NCBI RefSeq assembly: GCF_019222765.1
Contig: NZ_CP078145.1
Coordinates: 558,001 to 622,000, forward strand
Direction of reading: 5' to 3'
DNA length: 64,000 bases
Origin: Nocardia iowensis
GTDB lineage: Bacteria; Actinomycetota; Actinomycetes; Mycobacteriales; Mycobacteriaceae
In this document: positions 17,340 to 26,482 of the stretch, in pieces
Numbering within the stretch: the first letter of the stretch is position 1
Layout: each line of letters opens with the position of its first letter
Notes under the pieces: generated by a model
Database searches by the model: none
Told to the model about the DNA's origin: nothing
The model's input: the letters and a program-made list of their open reading frames with translations, nothing else
Program-made: the position numbers and the translations under genes

Positions 17340-18896
17340 GTGAGCACCAGCAACACTCCCTCGTCCAGCGATCCTGCATCGGATTCGCGGCCTGCCGTGG
17401 CGTCCGACGCCGACGACGCCCCGGAGCAGATACGGATTCGTAAGGAGAAGCGGGAGCGGTTGCTCGCCGACGGCGGTGACGCGTATCCCGTGGTCGTGCC
17501 GCGCACGCATACCCTTGCCGAAATTCGCGCCGCATATCCCGATCTCGCAGCCGACACCCAGACCGGGCTGCAGGCGGGTGTCGCTGGTCGCGTCATATTC
17601 ATGCGTAATACCGGCAAGCTGTGTTTCGCGACGCTGCAGGAGGGTGACGGCACCAAGCTGCAGGCGATGATCAGCCTGAACGGCGTGGGCGCCGACGCGC
17701 TCGCGGCCTGGAAGGCCGATGTCGACCTCGGTGACTTCGTTTTCGTGCACGGCGAGGTGATCTCGTCGCGGACCGGCGAATTGAGCGTCATGGCCGATTC
17801 CTGGTTCATGGCGGCCAAGTCGCTGCGACCGCTGCCGGTGGCGCACAAGGAGATGAACGAGGAGTCGCGGGTCCGGCAGCGCTATGTCGATCTGATCGTG
17901 CGCCCTGAAGCCAGGGAAATGGCACGGACCAGGATCGCGGTGGTGCGCGCGCTGCGCAATGCGCTGGAACGCCGCGGTTTCCTCGAGGTGGAGACGCCGA
18001 TGCTGCAGACTCTGCACGGCGGCGCGGCGGCCCGGCCGTTCGTCACCCATTCCAATGCGCTCGATATGGATCTCTACCTGCGTATCGCGCCCGAGCTGTT
18101 CCTGAAGCGCTGCGTGGTCGGCGGGCTGGAGCAGGTCTTCGAGATCAACCGCAACTTCCGCAACGAGGGCTCGGACTCCACCCATTCGCCCGAGTTCGCG
18201 ATGCTCGAAACGTATGAGGCGTACGGCACCTACGACGACTCAGCGCGGATGACCCGGGAATTGGTGCAGGAAGTAGCCCAGGAGGTGTTCGGAACCCAGG
18301 TGGTGACGCTCGCCGACGGCACAGAATACGACCTGCGCGGCGAGTGGGCGACCGTCGAGATGTACCCGTCGCTCTCCGACGCCCTCGGCGTCTCCGTGAC
18401 ACCGGAAACTTCGATCGCCGAATTGCGCGAGCTCGCCGATCGGGTCGGTCTGGAAATTCCCGAGGACAAGGGCTATGGCCACGGCAAACTCGTCGAGGAA
18501 CTGTGGGAACACCAGTACGGCGACAAGCTCTACGCACCGACTTTTGTTCGTGACTTCCCGGTGGAGACCTCACCGCTCACCCGGCAGCATCGGAGCAAGG
18601 CGGGGGTCACCGAGAAGTGGGACCTCTATGTCCGTGGCTTCGAGTTGGCTACTGGCTATTCGGAGTTGATCGATCCGGTGATCCAGCGCGAGCGGTTCGT
18701 GGATCAAGCGCGACTGGCCGCGCAAGGTGACGACGAGGCGATGGCGCTGGACGAGGACTTCCTTGCCGCGATGGAGCACGGTATGCCGCCGACCACCGGT
18801 ACCGGTATGGGAATCGATCGTCTGTTGATGGCGTTGACGGGTCTCGGAATCCGGGAAACAATACTGTTCCCAATTGTGCGACCGGTCACTCGCTGA
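17340..18896 (+). CDS. lysS: Lysyl-tRNA synthetase, class II
   Basis: This enzyme charges tRNA-Lys. The 518-residue protein has an N-terminal OB-fold anticodon-binding domain (about 70-190, [20 protein letters not shown]) and a class II catalytic domain. Motif 2 is [20 protein letters not shown] and motif 3 is [16 protein letters not shown] ~30-residue acidic, Ser/Asp-rich extension precedes the OB fold. The GTG at 17340 is preferred over the TTG at 17331 because of the -10 spacing and the mycobacterial protein start. It is followed by lsr2, as in mycobacteria. Confidence 0.95.
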   Translation: MSTSNTPSSSDPASDSRPAVASDADDAPEQIRIRKEKRERLLADGGDAYPVVVPRTHTLAEIRAAYPDLAADTQTGLQAGVAGRVIFMRNTGKLCFATLQEGDGTKLQAMISLNGVGADALAAWKADVDLGDFVFVHGEVISSRTGELSVMADSWFMAAKSLRPLPVAHKEMNEESRVRQRYVDLIVRPEAREMARTRIAVVRALRNALERRGFLEVETPMLQTLHGGAAARPFVTHSNALDMDLYLRIAPELFLKRCVVGGLEQVFEINRNFRNEGSDSTHSPEFAMLETYEAYGTYDDSARMTRELVQEVAQEVFGTQVVTLADGTEYDLRGEWATVEMYPSLSDALGVSVTPETSIAELRELADRVGLEIPEDKGYGHGKLVEELWEHQYGDKLYAPTFVRDFPVETSPLTRQHRSKAGVTEKWDLYVRGFELATGYSELIDPVIQRERFVDQARLAAQGDDEAMALDEDFLAAMEHGMPPTTGTGMGIDRLLMALTGLGIRETILFPIVRPVTR

Positions 18897-19011
18897 CTGG
18901 TTGATTGCTAAATCTCCGCCCCGTCTTGGAAATTTTGGAATTCGAGGTATTCTTGCCTCGGGTAATCGGCCTAGTATGCGGGTCGCACGATTTCGAGAGG
19001 ACGTTCATCTC

Positions 19012-19371
19012 ATGGCAAAGAAGGTCACCGTTAGCCTGATCGACGATGTCGATGGGGAGTCCATCGCGGACGAGACCATCGAGTTTGCGATCGACGGTGT
19101 GTCGTACGAGATCGACCTGTCGTCGGCAAATGCGGCGAAGCTGCGCGACGGGCTGGAAGAGTGGGTTTCGAGCGCGCGTCGGGTGAGTGGCCGGCGCCGG
19201 GTCAAGGCCGCCGCGACCGCGACGGGTGCCCCGAAGAGTCGGGTCTCGATCGACCGGGAACAAAGTGCAGCAATTCGCGAGTGGGCACGTCGGAATGGAC
19301 ACAAGGTGTCCGCGCGGGGTCGTATCTCCGCCGACATCACCGACGCGTACAACAAGGCCGCGAAGGGTTAG
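19012..19371 (+). CDS. lsr2: Lsr2 nucleoid-associated protein
   Basis: Lsr2 is the actinobacterial H-NS-like protein that bridges DNA and silences AT-rich, often foreign genes. The 119-residue protein has the N-terminal oligomerisation domain ([20 protein letters not shown]) and a C-terminal DNA-binding domain with the AT-hook-like core RGR in SARGRISAD (about 106-108). The ATG at 19012 follows a GAGAGGA site. The upstream sequence at about 18925-18955 is locally AT-rich, which would suit autoregulation. It ends in a strong terminator. Confidence 0.96.
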   Translation: MAKKVTVSLIDDVDGESIADETIEFAIDGVSYEIDLSSANAAKLRDGLEEWVSSARRVSGRRRVKAAATATGAPKSRVSIDREQSAAIREWARRNGHKVSARGRISADITDAYNKAAKG

Positions 19372-19386
19372 TTTCATATTTTTCGC

Positions 19387-19434
19387 CCGCCGCCCCCGCG
19401 AATCGTGCGACGCAGGGGCGGCGGTTTTGTCTTT
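19387..19434 (+). terminator. Rho-independent terminator of lsr2
   Basis: CCGCCGCCCC (19387-19396) pairs perfectly with GGGGCGGCGG (19415-19424), followed by TTTTGTCTTT. It closes the long ftsH-lsr2 block. Confidence 0.8.
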
Positions 19435-19589
19435 CTCCGGGGGCCCATAGGCGCTGGATATAACTGTTCGGCACGATGACACGCTGCCCGATGTGGCGCG
19501 CGGATCGATCTTGCTCGTGGTTCCAGGACGCGGCACCATGGAAACGTGCGATGGTCACTGGCGGTATGGAGAGACGAGGTATCGGCGCA

Positions 19590-20213
19590 GTGACTGGATT
19601 CGTCGGATCTTTCTTGCGTTTCCAGGATGACACGGGTCGTCAGCAGGAGTTCATGCTCACCGCCGAGCGCGAACGGGTGACGATCGGGCGCTCGCCGCAG
19701 GCCGACCTCGCCCTGCCATGGGACGCGGAGGTGTCCCGGCTGCACGCGGCGATCGAGTATCTCGGTGCGCAGTGGACCATCGTGGACGACGGGCTTTCGC
19801 GCAACGGCACTTTCGTCAACGGCGACCGCTTGGTCGGCAGGCGCAGGCTGATCGCGGGTGACGTCATCCGGGTCGGCACCTCGCGGGTGTCCTTCCACGA
19901 TTTCGGCGGTGTCGCCGACGACATCACCCGCACCTCCACCGGTTCGATCCCAACATTGCGGCAGCTCACCGAAACTCAGCGCTCGGTGCTGATCGCGCTG
20001 TGCCGCCCGTACAAGAACGGTGCGGCCTTCGCCACGCCCGCCTCCAATCAGCAGATCGCCGAGGAACTGTTCCTGAGCGTCGATGCGATCAAGACGCACC
20101 TGCGTGCGCTGTTCGCCAAGTTCGGGGTGGAGGACCTGCCGCAGAACGCGAAGCGGGTCCGGCTCGCCTTCCTGGCGATTCAAAGCGGACTCATCTCCGA
20201 CCGGGATTTGTGA
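19590..20213 (+). CDS. FHA domain protein with LuxR-like C-terminal helix-turn-helix
   Basis: This ~207-residue cytoplasmic protein combines a forkhead-associated phosphothreonine-binding domain with a DNA-binding-like domain. The FHA part has VTIGRSPQADLAL, SRLHAAIEY and the GLSRNGTFVNG loop. The C-terminal ~80 residues contain ASNQQIAEELFLSVDAIKTH, the shape of a LuxR-type recognition helix-turn-helix. It could link Ser/Thr kinase signalling to transcription, but no kinase gene is nearby. Starts at 19551, 19566 and 19590 are all in frame; 19590 (GTG, MTGFVGSFLRF) is preferred for family match and a GAGG at 19576. Confidence 0.78.
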   Translation: MTGFVGSFLRFQDDTGRQQEFMLTAERERVTIGRSPQADLALPWDAEVSRLHAAIEYLGAQWTIVDDGLSRNGTFVNGDRLVGRRRLIAGDVIRVGTSRVSFHDFGGVADDITRTSTGSIPTLRQLTETQRSVLIALCRPYKNGAAFATPASNQQIAEELFLSVDAIKTHLRALFAKFGVEDLPQNAKRVRLAFLAIQSGLISDRDL

Positions 20214-20238
20214 CGCTCCGGTAGACGATCGCTTAGCC

Positions 20239-20255
20239 GGCCGAGTGTCTCGGCC
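20239..20255 (+). terminator. Short GC hairpin after the FHA gene
   Basis: GGCCGAG-TGT-CTCGGCC is a perfect 7-bp stem located 26 bases after the stop codon. There is no U-tract, so a terminator role is only likely. Confidence 0.4.
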
Positions 20256-20296
20256 ATGGAGAGCCGTGCCGAAACCGGCTTGACTGATATCCACGA

Positions 20297-20332
20297 ACCG
20301 GAGCGATGAGGGCTCCGGTCGGGTTTCCCTCA
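20297..20332 (+). other. Leader hairpin with possible pseudoknot to the ribosome-site region
   Basis: ACCGGAGC (20297-20304) pairs with GCTCCGGT (20312-20319). TGAGGG in the loop and stem border (20307-20312) is complementary to CCCTCA (20327-20332), which touches the AGGAGG of the following gene. Confidence 0.35.
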
Positions 20333-20341
20333 GGAGGAAAT

Positions 20342-20938
20342 ATGACCGCCGCACGTCTCATCGCCCTGGTCCTGGCCACGCTGGCCACCGGGCTGATCGC
20401 GGGCCTGTTCTACGGCTACGCGAACTCGGTGATGCCGGCGCTGAATCGCACCGACGACCGCACCATGATCGACGTGATGCAGAAGATCAACGTGGTCATC
20501 ATCAACCCGGTGTTCATGATCGGATTCCTCGGCACCGTCGGCTTTTCCATCCTCGCGGCGGCTTTGCACCTGGGCAAGGACCAGCGCAGCACGCTGATCT
20601 GGATCGGCATTGCCTTGGCGATCAATGTGATCGCGTTCGCGGTCACCTCCGGCCTGAACGTGCCGTTGAACAATCAGCTGGCGGCCGCGGGTGATCCGTC
20701 GCGGATCGCCGACCTTGCTGCCGTGCGCGCCGATTTCGAAGCCGTCTGGGTGCGCTGGAACATCGTCCGGGCGGTGCTGCACACGCTGGCCTTCCTGGTG
20801 CTGTGCGGCGCGCTGTTCGTCGCCGGTACGCAGCACGGCAAGGCGAATGCCGCCGGTGCGGCCACCCCCGATCAGTATGTGGCGCAGGGCCATCCGGGAC
20901 AGTTCCCCGGTCAGCCGGGTGTCGCGGTCTACCGCTAG
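20342..20938 (+). CDS. DUF1772 (anthrone oxygenase-like) membrane protein
   Basis: This is a 198-residue integral membrane protein with four hydrophobic segments (about residues 5-25, 55-75, 82-102 and 145-165). The features VMPALNRTDDRTMIDVMQKIN after TM1, NVPLNNQLAAAGDP and the WNIVRAVLHTLAF segment match DUF1772, a family that includes noranthrone oxygenase-like proteins of uncertain role. The C-terminal ~30 residues are Gly/Pro/Gln-rich. A perfect AGGAGG site lies 5 bases before the ATG. Confidence 0.8.
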   Translation: MTAARLIALVLATLATGLIAGLFYGYANSVMPALNRTDDRTMIDVMQKINVVIINPVFMIGFLGTVGFSILAAALHLGKDQRSTLIWIGIALAINVIAFAVTSGLNVPLNNQLAAAGDPSRIADLAAVRADFEAVWVRWNIVRAVLHTLAFLVLCGALFVAGTQHGKANAAGAATPDQYVAQGHPGQFPGQPGVAVYR

Positions 20939-21006
20939 CGCTGGCACCAACCGCCACAAGCGATTTCGCGACTCGCCCCCGCCTGGGACACCCCTGCGGT
21001 AGTTTC

Positions 21007-21020
21007 TGGAACACGTTCCA
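21007..21020. promoter_or_regulatory. KstR-like operator
   Basis: TGGAACACGTTCCA fits the KstR consensus TNNAACNNGTTNNA, and the flanking C and G extend the dyad to 16 bp. It lies 15 bases before the GTG of the secreted lipase. A kstR gene is present in this window at 52150. Confidence 0.6.
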
Positions 21021-21035
21021 GATTTGGAGGCTACC

Positions 21036-21977
21036 GTGCGGCGTGTTCCAGGCTTTTCGTTTCTCGTCCTCGTACTGGCCGCGCTATGGACCGCCGCGGC
21101 AGGTCCGGCGCAAGCGCAGCAGTACCCGGTCGACTACAACTTCTTCGCGGGCATCCCCAACGAGCTGACGAATCCGGGCGGCTCGCTGCCCGGCGCCAAC
21201 GATTGGTCGTGCCGTCCGAGCGACGCCCATCCCAACCCGGTGGTGCTCGCGCACGGCACCGGCGGTGGAGCACAGACGAATTGGGGCGTATACGCGCCGC
21301 TGCTGGCCAATCAGGGCTACTGCGTGTACTCGATGACCTACGGCGCCTACGACCTGCCATGGCCGATCTCCGCCATCGGCGGCATGCTGCCGATGGAGCA
21401 GAGCGCACCCCAGTTCGCCGCGTTCGTGGACCGGGCGCTCGCCGCGACCGGCGCGCGGCGGGTCGACATCGTCGGTCACTCCCAGGGCAACTTCATCGGC
21501 AACTATTTCGTCAAGCGGCTCGGCGGCGCGGACAAAGTGGACAAACTCGTCGCCATCGCCCCACCCTGGCTCGGTTCGAACGTCGCGGGCGCAGCCCAGA
21601 TAGCGGCCTTCAGTCAGCGCCTCGGCGCTGGCCCCGCCTTCGACGCCCTGGTCGGCTCCCTGTGCCAAGCCTGCCGCCAGGTCGTCGAGGGCTCCGACTT
21701 CCTGCGGGCACTGAACGCCGACGGCGTCTATCACCCGTCCGTCACCTACACCAACATCGCCACCCGCCTCGACGAGCTCGTCGTCCCCTACACCGCAGGC
21801 CTGGTCCCAGGCCCGAACGTCACGAACATCGTGGTCCAAGACACATGCGCCCAGGACTTCTCCGAGCACGCAGGCATCGCAGGCAGCCCCCGCGCCGCCG
21901 CCTACGTCCTCAACGCCCTCGACCCAACCCACCCACGCGAAGCCCCATGCGTGTTTGTCGCCCCCTTCACCGGGTAG
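21036..21977 (+). CDS. Secreted alpha/beta-fold lipase/esterase
   Basis: This is a 313-residue exported hydrolase. The signal peptide (about residues 1-26, GFSFLVLVLAALWTAAAGPAQA) has an AQA cleavage site. The mature part has the oxyanion segment VVLAHGTGG, the nucleophile elbow GHSQGN and a C-terminal EHAG that probably supplies the histidine. Cys residues in SCRPSD, GYCVYS, SLCQACRQ, DTCAQ and APCVF suggest disulfides. GGAGG precedes the GTG at 21036. The KstR-like box just upstream suggests induction by cholesterol metabolites; the substrate might be a steryl ester or triacylglycerol, but this is inference. Confidence 0.88.
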   Translation: MRRVPGFSFLVLVLAALWTAAAGPAQAQQYPVDYNFFAGIPNELTNPGGSLPGANDWSCRPSDAHPNPVVLAHGTGGGAQTNWGVYAPLLANQGYCVYSMTYGAYDLPWPISAIGGMLPMEQSAPQFAAFVDRALAATGARRVDIVGHSQGNFIGNYFVKRLGGADKVDKLVAIAPPWLGSNVAGAAQIAAFSQRLGAGPAFDALVGSLCQACRQVVEGSDFLRALNADGVYHPSVTYTNIATRLDELVVPYTAGLVPGPNVTNIVVQDTCAQDFSEHAGIAGSPRAAAYVLNALDPTHPREAPCVFVAPFTG

Positions 21978-22012
21978 GACCCCTGTCCGAGAGCTACTGA
22001 CCAACCGACCAC

Positions 22013-22163
22013 CACGCGCGAGTCTTACGAGCGCCGTTCGCGGCCCGTCTCGCTTCCGAGTGGCCGAAGCGCATGCGCCGCAGGCGCGAGTCTCGGCCGC
22101 TCGGAAGCGAGACTTCCAGGGGCCGCGAACCCGCCGCGCCCGCGCGGCAAAAAATTCAGCTCA
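22013..22163 (+). repeat. Dispersed structured repeat, copy 2
   Basis: This 151-bp element is homologous to 3420-3573. Outer stem: 22036-22045 with 22121-22130. Middle stem: GTCTCGCTTCCGAG (22047-22060) with 22100-22113. Inner hairpin: GCGCC-GCA-GGCGC. Downstream hairpin: GCCGCGC-CC-GCGCGGC, followed by AAAAAATT and the conserved end CAGCTCA. In this copy the A-run after the last hairpin could act as part of a terminator on the opposite strand. Confidence 0.8.
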
Positions 22164-22395
22164 GGGCTAAACGGTATTCGGAAACGAATCCTGCAACGCT
22201 CACGTTATGAGTGAATGACCGTGCTGACGCTGGTCGCCAATAGGGTGGACTGGCGGCGGCAGTATCCCCCGCCAACTAGAGTGGAGGCGGGGGCCACGAC
22301 CCCCGGGCTTCATGGCAGGCTGACGCCCACGGTTGTAACACAGCACACTGCGGCGTCTGTTGCCAGAATGTCGGAAGCAGGAGAGTGAGGGAGCG

Positions 22396-24951
22396 ATGTT
22401 CGAGAGGTTCACCGACCGCGCGAGGCGTGTCGTTGTCCTGGCCCAGGAAGAGGCCCGGATGCTCAACCACAACTACATCGGCACCGAGCACATCCTGCTG
22501 GGGCTGATCCATGAGGGTGAGGGTGTCGCGGCCAAGTCGCTGGAATCGCTCGGCATTTCGCTGGAGGGCGTGCGCAGCCAGGTGGAGGAGATCATCGGTC
22601 AGGGCCAGCAGGCTCCGTCCGGTCACATCCCGTTCACCCCGCGGGCCAAAAAAGTCTTGGAGCTGAGTCTGCGCGAAGCGTTGCAACTCGGCCACAATTA
22701 CATCGGCACCGAGCACATTCTGCTCGGTCTCATCCGCGAGGGTGAGGGTGTCGCCGCGCAGGTGCTCGTCAAGCTGGGCGCCGACCTCAACCGGGTGCGC
22801 CAGCAGGTTATCCAGCTGTTGTCCGGGTATCAGGGCAAGGAGCCGGTCGAGTCCGGCTCGCGCGGTGAGGCGGGCACGCCGTCCACTTCGCTGGTGCTCG
22901 ACCAGTTCGGCCGCAATCTGACCCAGGCCGCGCTCGAGGGCAAGCTCGACCCGGTCATCGGCCGCTCGAAGGAAATCGAGCGGGTCATGCAGGTGCTGAG
23001 CCGCCGTACCAAGAACAATCCGGTGCTGATCGGCGAGCCCGGTGTCGGTAAGACCGCGGTCGTGGAGGGCCTGGCGCAGGCCATCGTCAACGGCGAGGTC
23101 CCCGAGACGCTGAAGGACAAGCAGCTGTACACCCTCGACCTGGGTTCCCTGGTCGCGGGCAGCCGCTACCGCGGTGACTTCGAAGAGCGCCTGAAGAAGG
23201 TGCTCAAGGAGATCAACACCCGCGGCGACATCATCCTGTTCATCGACGAGCTGCACACGCTCGTCGGGGCGGGTGCCGCCGAGGGCGCGATCGACGCCGC
23301 GTCCATCCTGAAGCCGAAGCTGGCCCGTGGCGAGCTGCAGACCATCGGCGCGACCACACTCGACGAGTACCGCAAGTACATCGAGAAGGACGCCGCGCTG
23401 GAGCGCCGGTTCCAGCCGGTGCAGGTCGGCGAGCCGACGGTCGAGCACACCATCAACATCCTCAAGGGTCTGCGTGACCGCTACGAGGCACACCACCGGG
23501 TTTCCATCACCGATGGCGCGCTGGTGGCCGCGGCGACCCTGGCCGACCGCTACATCAACGACCGGTTCCTGCCGGACAAGGCGATCGACCTGATCGACGA
23601 GGCCGGTGCGCGGATGCGCATCCGTCGCATGACCGCCCCGCCGGACCTGCGCGAATTCGACGACAAGATCGCCGATGCGCGCCGGGAGAAGGAAAGCGCG
23701 ATCGACGCGCAGGACTTCGAGAAGGCCGCACGGCTGCGCGACAAGGAAAAGCAGCTGGTCGCCAAGCGCGCCGAGCGGGAGAAGCAGTGGCGCTCCGGTG
23801 ATCTCGACGTGGTTGCCGAGGTCGACGACGAGCAGATCGCGGAGGTGCTGGCCAACTGGACCGGCATCCCCGTCTTCAAGCTCACCGAGGAGGAGACCAC
23901 CCGTCTGCTCCGCATGGAGGACGAGCTGCACAAGCGGATCATCGGCCAGGAGGATGCCGTCAAGGCCGTCTCCAAGGCGATCCGCCGCACTCGGGCCGGC
24001 CTGAAGGATCCGAAGCGTCCGTCCGGTTCGTTCATCTTCGCCGGTCCGTCCGGCGTCGGTAAGACCGAGCTGGCCAAGTCGCTGGCGAACTTCCTGTTCG
24101 GCGACGACGACGCGCTCATCCAGATCGACATGGGCGAGTTCCACGACCGCTTCACCGCATCGCGGCTGTTCGGTGCCCCTCCCGGGTACGTCGGCTACGA
24201 AGAGGGCGGTCAGCTCACCGAGAAGGTGCGCCGCAAGCCGTTCTCCGTGGTGCTGTTCGACGAGATCGAGAAGGCCCACCAGGAGATCTACAACACCCTG
24301 TTGCAGGTGCTGGAGGACGGTCGGCTCACCGACGGCCAGGGTCGGACCGTGGACTTCAAGAACACGGTGCTGATCTTCACCTCGAACCTCGGTACGTCGG
24401 ACATCTCCAAGGCGGTCGGCCTGGGCTTCACCCAGTCCAACATCCAGGGCTCGAACTACGAGCGGATGAAGCTCAAGGTCAACGACGAGCTGAAGAAGCA
24501 CTTCCGGCCCGAGTTCCTCAACCGTATCGACGACGTCATCGTCTTCCACCAGCTCACGACCGATCAGATCGTGCAGATGGTGGACCTGATGATCGGCCGC
24601 GTCGGTGTCCAGTTGAAGAACAAGGACATGTCGATGGAGCTGTCCGAGCAGGGCAAGGCACTGCTGGCCAAGCGTGGCTTCGACCCCGTGCTCGGGGCCA
24701 GGCCGCTGCGCAGGACCATCCAGCGCGAGATCGAGGACCAGCTGTCGGAGAAGATCCTCTTCGGCGAGATCGGCCCCGGTCAGACCGTCTTCGTCGATGT
24801 CGAAGGCTGGGACGGCGAGGGCTCCGGCGAGGACGCCAAGTTCACCTTCACCGGTAAGACGAAGCTGACCAAGGCGGACTCGACCGAGGACAAGCCCGAG
24901 GTCGTGCTGACCGGTGCCGCTGAAGGCACCGCGGAAGCGTCCGGCGAGTAA
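22396..24951 (+). CDS. clpC1: ATP-dependent Clp protease ATPase subunit ClpC1
   Basis: ClpC1 unfolds proteins and feeds them to the ClpP peptidase. The 851-residue protein has two N-terminal Clp repeats ([14 protein letters not shown] occurs twice), a first AAA+ domain with Walker A GEPGVGKT (213-220), a UVR-like coiled middle region ([14 protein letters not shown]) and a second AAA+ domain with GPSGVGKT (550-557). The ClpP-contacting LGF-type loop is seen as VGLGFTQ. The ATG at 22396 follows GAGGGAGC. Its position after lysS-lsr2 matches mycobacteria, although four genes and a repeat intervene here. I did not find a convincing ClgR site upstream. Confidence 0.96.
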   Translation: MFERFTDRARRVVVLAQEEARMLNHNYIGTEHILLGLIHEGEGVAAKSLESLGISLEGVRSQVEEIIGQGQQAPSGHIPFTPRAKKVLELSLREALQLGHNYIGTEHILLGLIREGEGVAAQVLVKLGADLNRVRQQVIQLLSGYQGKEPVESGSRGEAGTPSTSLVLDQFGRNLTQAALEGKLDPVIGRSKEIERVMQVLSRRTKNNPVLIGEPGVGKTAVVEGLAQAIVNGEVPETLKDKQLYTLDLGSLVAGSRYRGDFEERLKKVLKEINTRGDIILFIDELHTLVGAGAAEGAIDAASILKPKLARGELQTIGATTLDEYRKYIEKDAALERRFQPVQVGEPTVEHTINILKGLRDRYEAHHRVSITDGALVAAATLADRYINDRFLPDKAIDLIDEAGARMRIRRMTAPPDLREFDDKIADARREKESAIDAQDFEKAARLRDKEKQLVAKRAEREKQWRSGDLDVVAEVDDEQIAEVLANWTGIPVFKLTEEETTRLLRMEDELHKRIIGQEDAVKAVSKAIRRTRAGLKDPKRPSGSFIFAGPSGVGKTELAKSLANFLFGDDDALIQIDMGEFHDRFTASRLFGAPPGYVGYEEGGQLTEKVRRKPFSVVLFDEIEKAHQEIYNTLLQVLEDGRLTDGQGRTVDFKNTVLIFTSNLGTSDISKAVGLGFTQSNIQGSNYERMKLKVNDELKKHFRPEFLNRIDDVIVFHQLTTDQIVQMVDLMIGRVGVQLKNKDMSMELSEQGKALLAKRGFDPVLGARPLRRTIQREIEDQLSEKILFGEIGPGQTVFVDVEGWDGEGSGEDAKFTFTGKTKLTKADSTEDKPEVVLTGAAEGTAEASGE

Positions 24952-24964
24952 GAGCAACACGTGG

Positions 24965-24999
24965 AAGGCCCGCTCCCTTTGGGGGCGGGCCTTTCTCGT
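24965..24999 (+). terminator. Terminator of clpC1
   Basis: AAGGCCCGCTCCC (24965-24977) pairs with GGGGGCGGGCCTT (24981-24993) with one wobble and a TTT loop, followed by TCTCGTTG. Confidence 0.75.
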
Positions 25000-25083
25000 T
25001 GTTCAGCGCATGGGCAGTTCGCGCGGTACGCCCCGCACGGGGGTACGTTGGATGGGGTTCACCGAGCCGACCCGGGGGTGCGC

Positions 25084-25731
25084 ATGACGAATCCGGACCT
25101 GACCCTGATCGCGGTACTACTCGACCGATCCGGGTCGATGCAGTCGATCAAATCCGACACCGAGGGCGGGTTCAGCGCCTTCATCGAAGAGCAGCGCAAA
25201 GTGCCGAAGATGATCGAGGTGACGCTGGCGCAGTTCGATACCGAATACGAATGCCTCTACTCGAACCGGCCGATCGCACAGGTACCGCCGCTCGACCTGC
25301 AGCCGCGCGGCATGACCGCGCTATACGACGCCGTGGGCAGGCTGGTCACCGACGTCGGCGCGGAACTGGCGAAACGGCCCGAACACGAACGGCCGAGCAC
25401 GGTCATCGTCGTCGTGCTCACCGACGGTCACGAGAATTCCAGCAAGGAATGGTCGCATACCGCGGTGAAATCGCTGATCACCCAGCAGCAGGACGTCTAC
25501 AGCTGGAACTTCCTGTTCCTCGGCGCCAACATGGACGCGGTCGCGATCGGCACCGAAATGGGCTTCGACCCGCGCAACTCGATCACGTATGCCGCTGCGC
25601 CGCAGGGTGTTTCGGGCGTATTCCGGGCCGCCTCGGCGAGCTCGGCCCGGCTGCAAGCCGCACCGCCGGGGTCGGCGCGCAGCGGATTCACCGATGCGGA
25701 ACGCGAACAGTCGAATCCCGGTAGCGCGTAA
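25084..25731 (+). CDS. VWA domain protein
   Basis: This is a 215-residue von Willebrand factor A-like protein without a signal peptide. It begins DLTLIAVLLDRSGSMQSIK, whose DRSGSM supplies the metal-ion-dependent adhesion site. The threonine in RGMTALYDAVG and the aspartate in VLTDGHENSS complete that site. Short cytoplasmic VWA proteins of this type often act with tellurium-resistance or MoxR-like systems, but none is adjacent. Its stop codon directly abuts the stop of the convergent response regulator gene. Confidence 0.85.
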   Translation: MTNPDLTLIAVLLDRSGSMQSIKSDTEGGFSAFIEEQRKVPKMIEVTLAQFDTEYECLYSNRPIAQVPPLDLQPRGMTALYDAVGRLVTDVGAELAKRPEHERPSTVIVVVLTDGHENSSKEWSHTAVKSLITQQQDVYSWNFLFLGANMDAVAIGTEMGFDPRNSITYAAAPQGVSGVFRAASASSARLQAAPPGSARSGFTDAEREQSNPGSA

Positions 25732-26394
25732 TCACTGCCAGCCCGGCCGCACCAAGCCGGATTCATAGGCCATCACGACCAATTGGGTGCGGTCGCGGGC
25801 GCCGAGTTTCATCAGAATGCGACTGACATGGGTGCGGGCGGTGGCTGGGCTCATGAACAACCGCTCGCCGATTTCGGCGTTCGTCAGCCCCTCGGCGACC
25901 AGCACCATCACCTCGCGCTCGCGTTCGGTGAGTTCGGAAAGTGTCGCGGGCGGCGGAGTTTTGGCGTGGGCGGAGAATTCCGCGATCAGCCTGCGGGTGA
26001 CGCTGGGGGACAGCAGCGCGTCACCGGCCGCGACCACCCGGACGGCCCGCACCAGATCGGCCGGTTCGGTGTGCTTCACCAGGAAGCCCGTCGCGCCGGA
26101 ACGCATTGCCTCGAAGACGTACTCGTCGAGCTCGAAGGTGGTCAGCACGACCACCTTCACCTCGGCGAGCTTGGCATCCTCGGCGATCATCCTGGTGGCG
26201 GCGAGCCCGTCCAGGATCGGCATCCTGATGTCCATCAGCACCACGTCCGGGACGAGGCTGCGGGTCATCCGCACGGCCTGCTCGCCATTGTCCGCCTCGC
26301 CGACCACCTCGATGCCGTCCTGCGCCGCCAGCAGCGCGACGAAACCGGCGCGCACCAGCGCCTGATCGTCGGCCACCAGGACTCGGATACTCAC
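25732..26394 (-). CDS. NarL/LuxR-family response regulator
   Basis: This is a 220-residue two-component regulator. The receiver domain has the acidic pair in VADDQALVR, the phosphoacceptor aspartate in VLMDIRMP, threonine in VVLTTFE and lysine in FLVKHTE. The C-terminal LuxR-type helix-turn-helix is LTEREREVMVLVAEGLTNAE followed by ATARTHVSRILMKL. The GTG start overlaps the stop of the upstream mini-ORF (GTGA). It pairs with the histidine kinase encoded upstream, and probable targets are the divergent ABC transporter genes. Confidence 0.93.
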   Translation of the reverse strand: MSIRVLVADDQALVRAGFVALLAAQDGIEVVGEADNGEQAVRMTRSLVPDVVLMDIRMPILDGLAATRMIAEDAKLAEVKVVVLTTFELDEYVFEAMRSGATGFLVKHTEPADLVRAVRVVAAGDALLSPSVTRRLIAEFSAHAKTPPPATLSELTEREREVMVLVAEGLTNAEIGERLFMSPATARTHVSRILMKLGARDRTQLVVMAYESGLVRPGWQ

Positions 26395-26474
26395 GACTCC
26401 ACCCCGCTGACGCTCGGCTCCGTCGTGCGCATCGGCGTGCGGTGTTTTCGGTTCACTCCCTGACGGTCGCTCAC
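26391..26474 (-). repeat. MIRU-like intercistronic element with in-frame mini-ORF, copy 2
   Basis: This 84-bp element lies between the kinase and regulator genes. It reads GTG to TGA as 27 codons, with the encoded end TTEPSVSGVES. A GGAGA site overlapping the kinase stop could start its translation, and its TGA overlaps the regulator GTG. It is homologous along its length to 10443-10523, most strongly in the last 31 bases. Confidence 0.7.
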
Positions 26475-26482
26475 GGCATCTC

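Noticed and set aside
22164..22395. Search for a ClgR site and small RNA upstream of clpC1
   Set aside because: CGC-containing half sites occur but none has the right spacing with GCG; no convincing promoter or RNA gene could be defined.
22276..24960. Minus-strand open frame of 894 codons opposite clpC1
   Set aside because: It is an antisense shadow of a high-GC gene; the + strand frame has complete ClpC motifs and the antisense protein is Leu/Gly/Asp/His-rich without domains.
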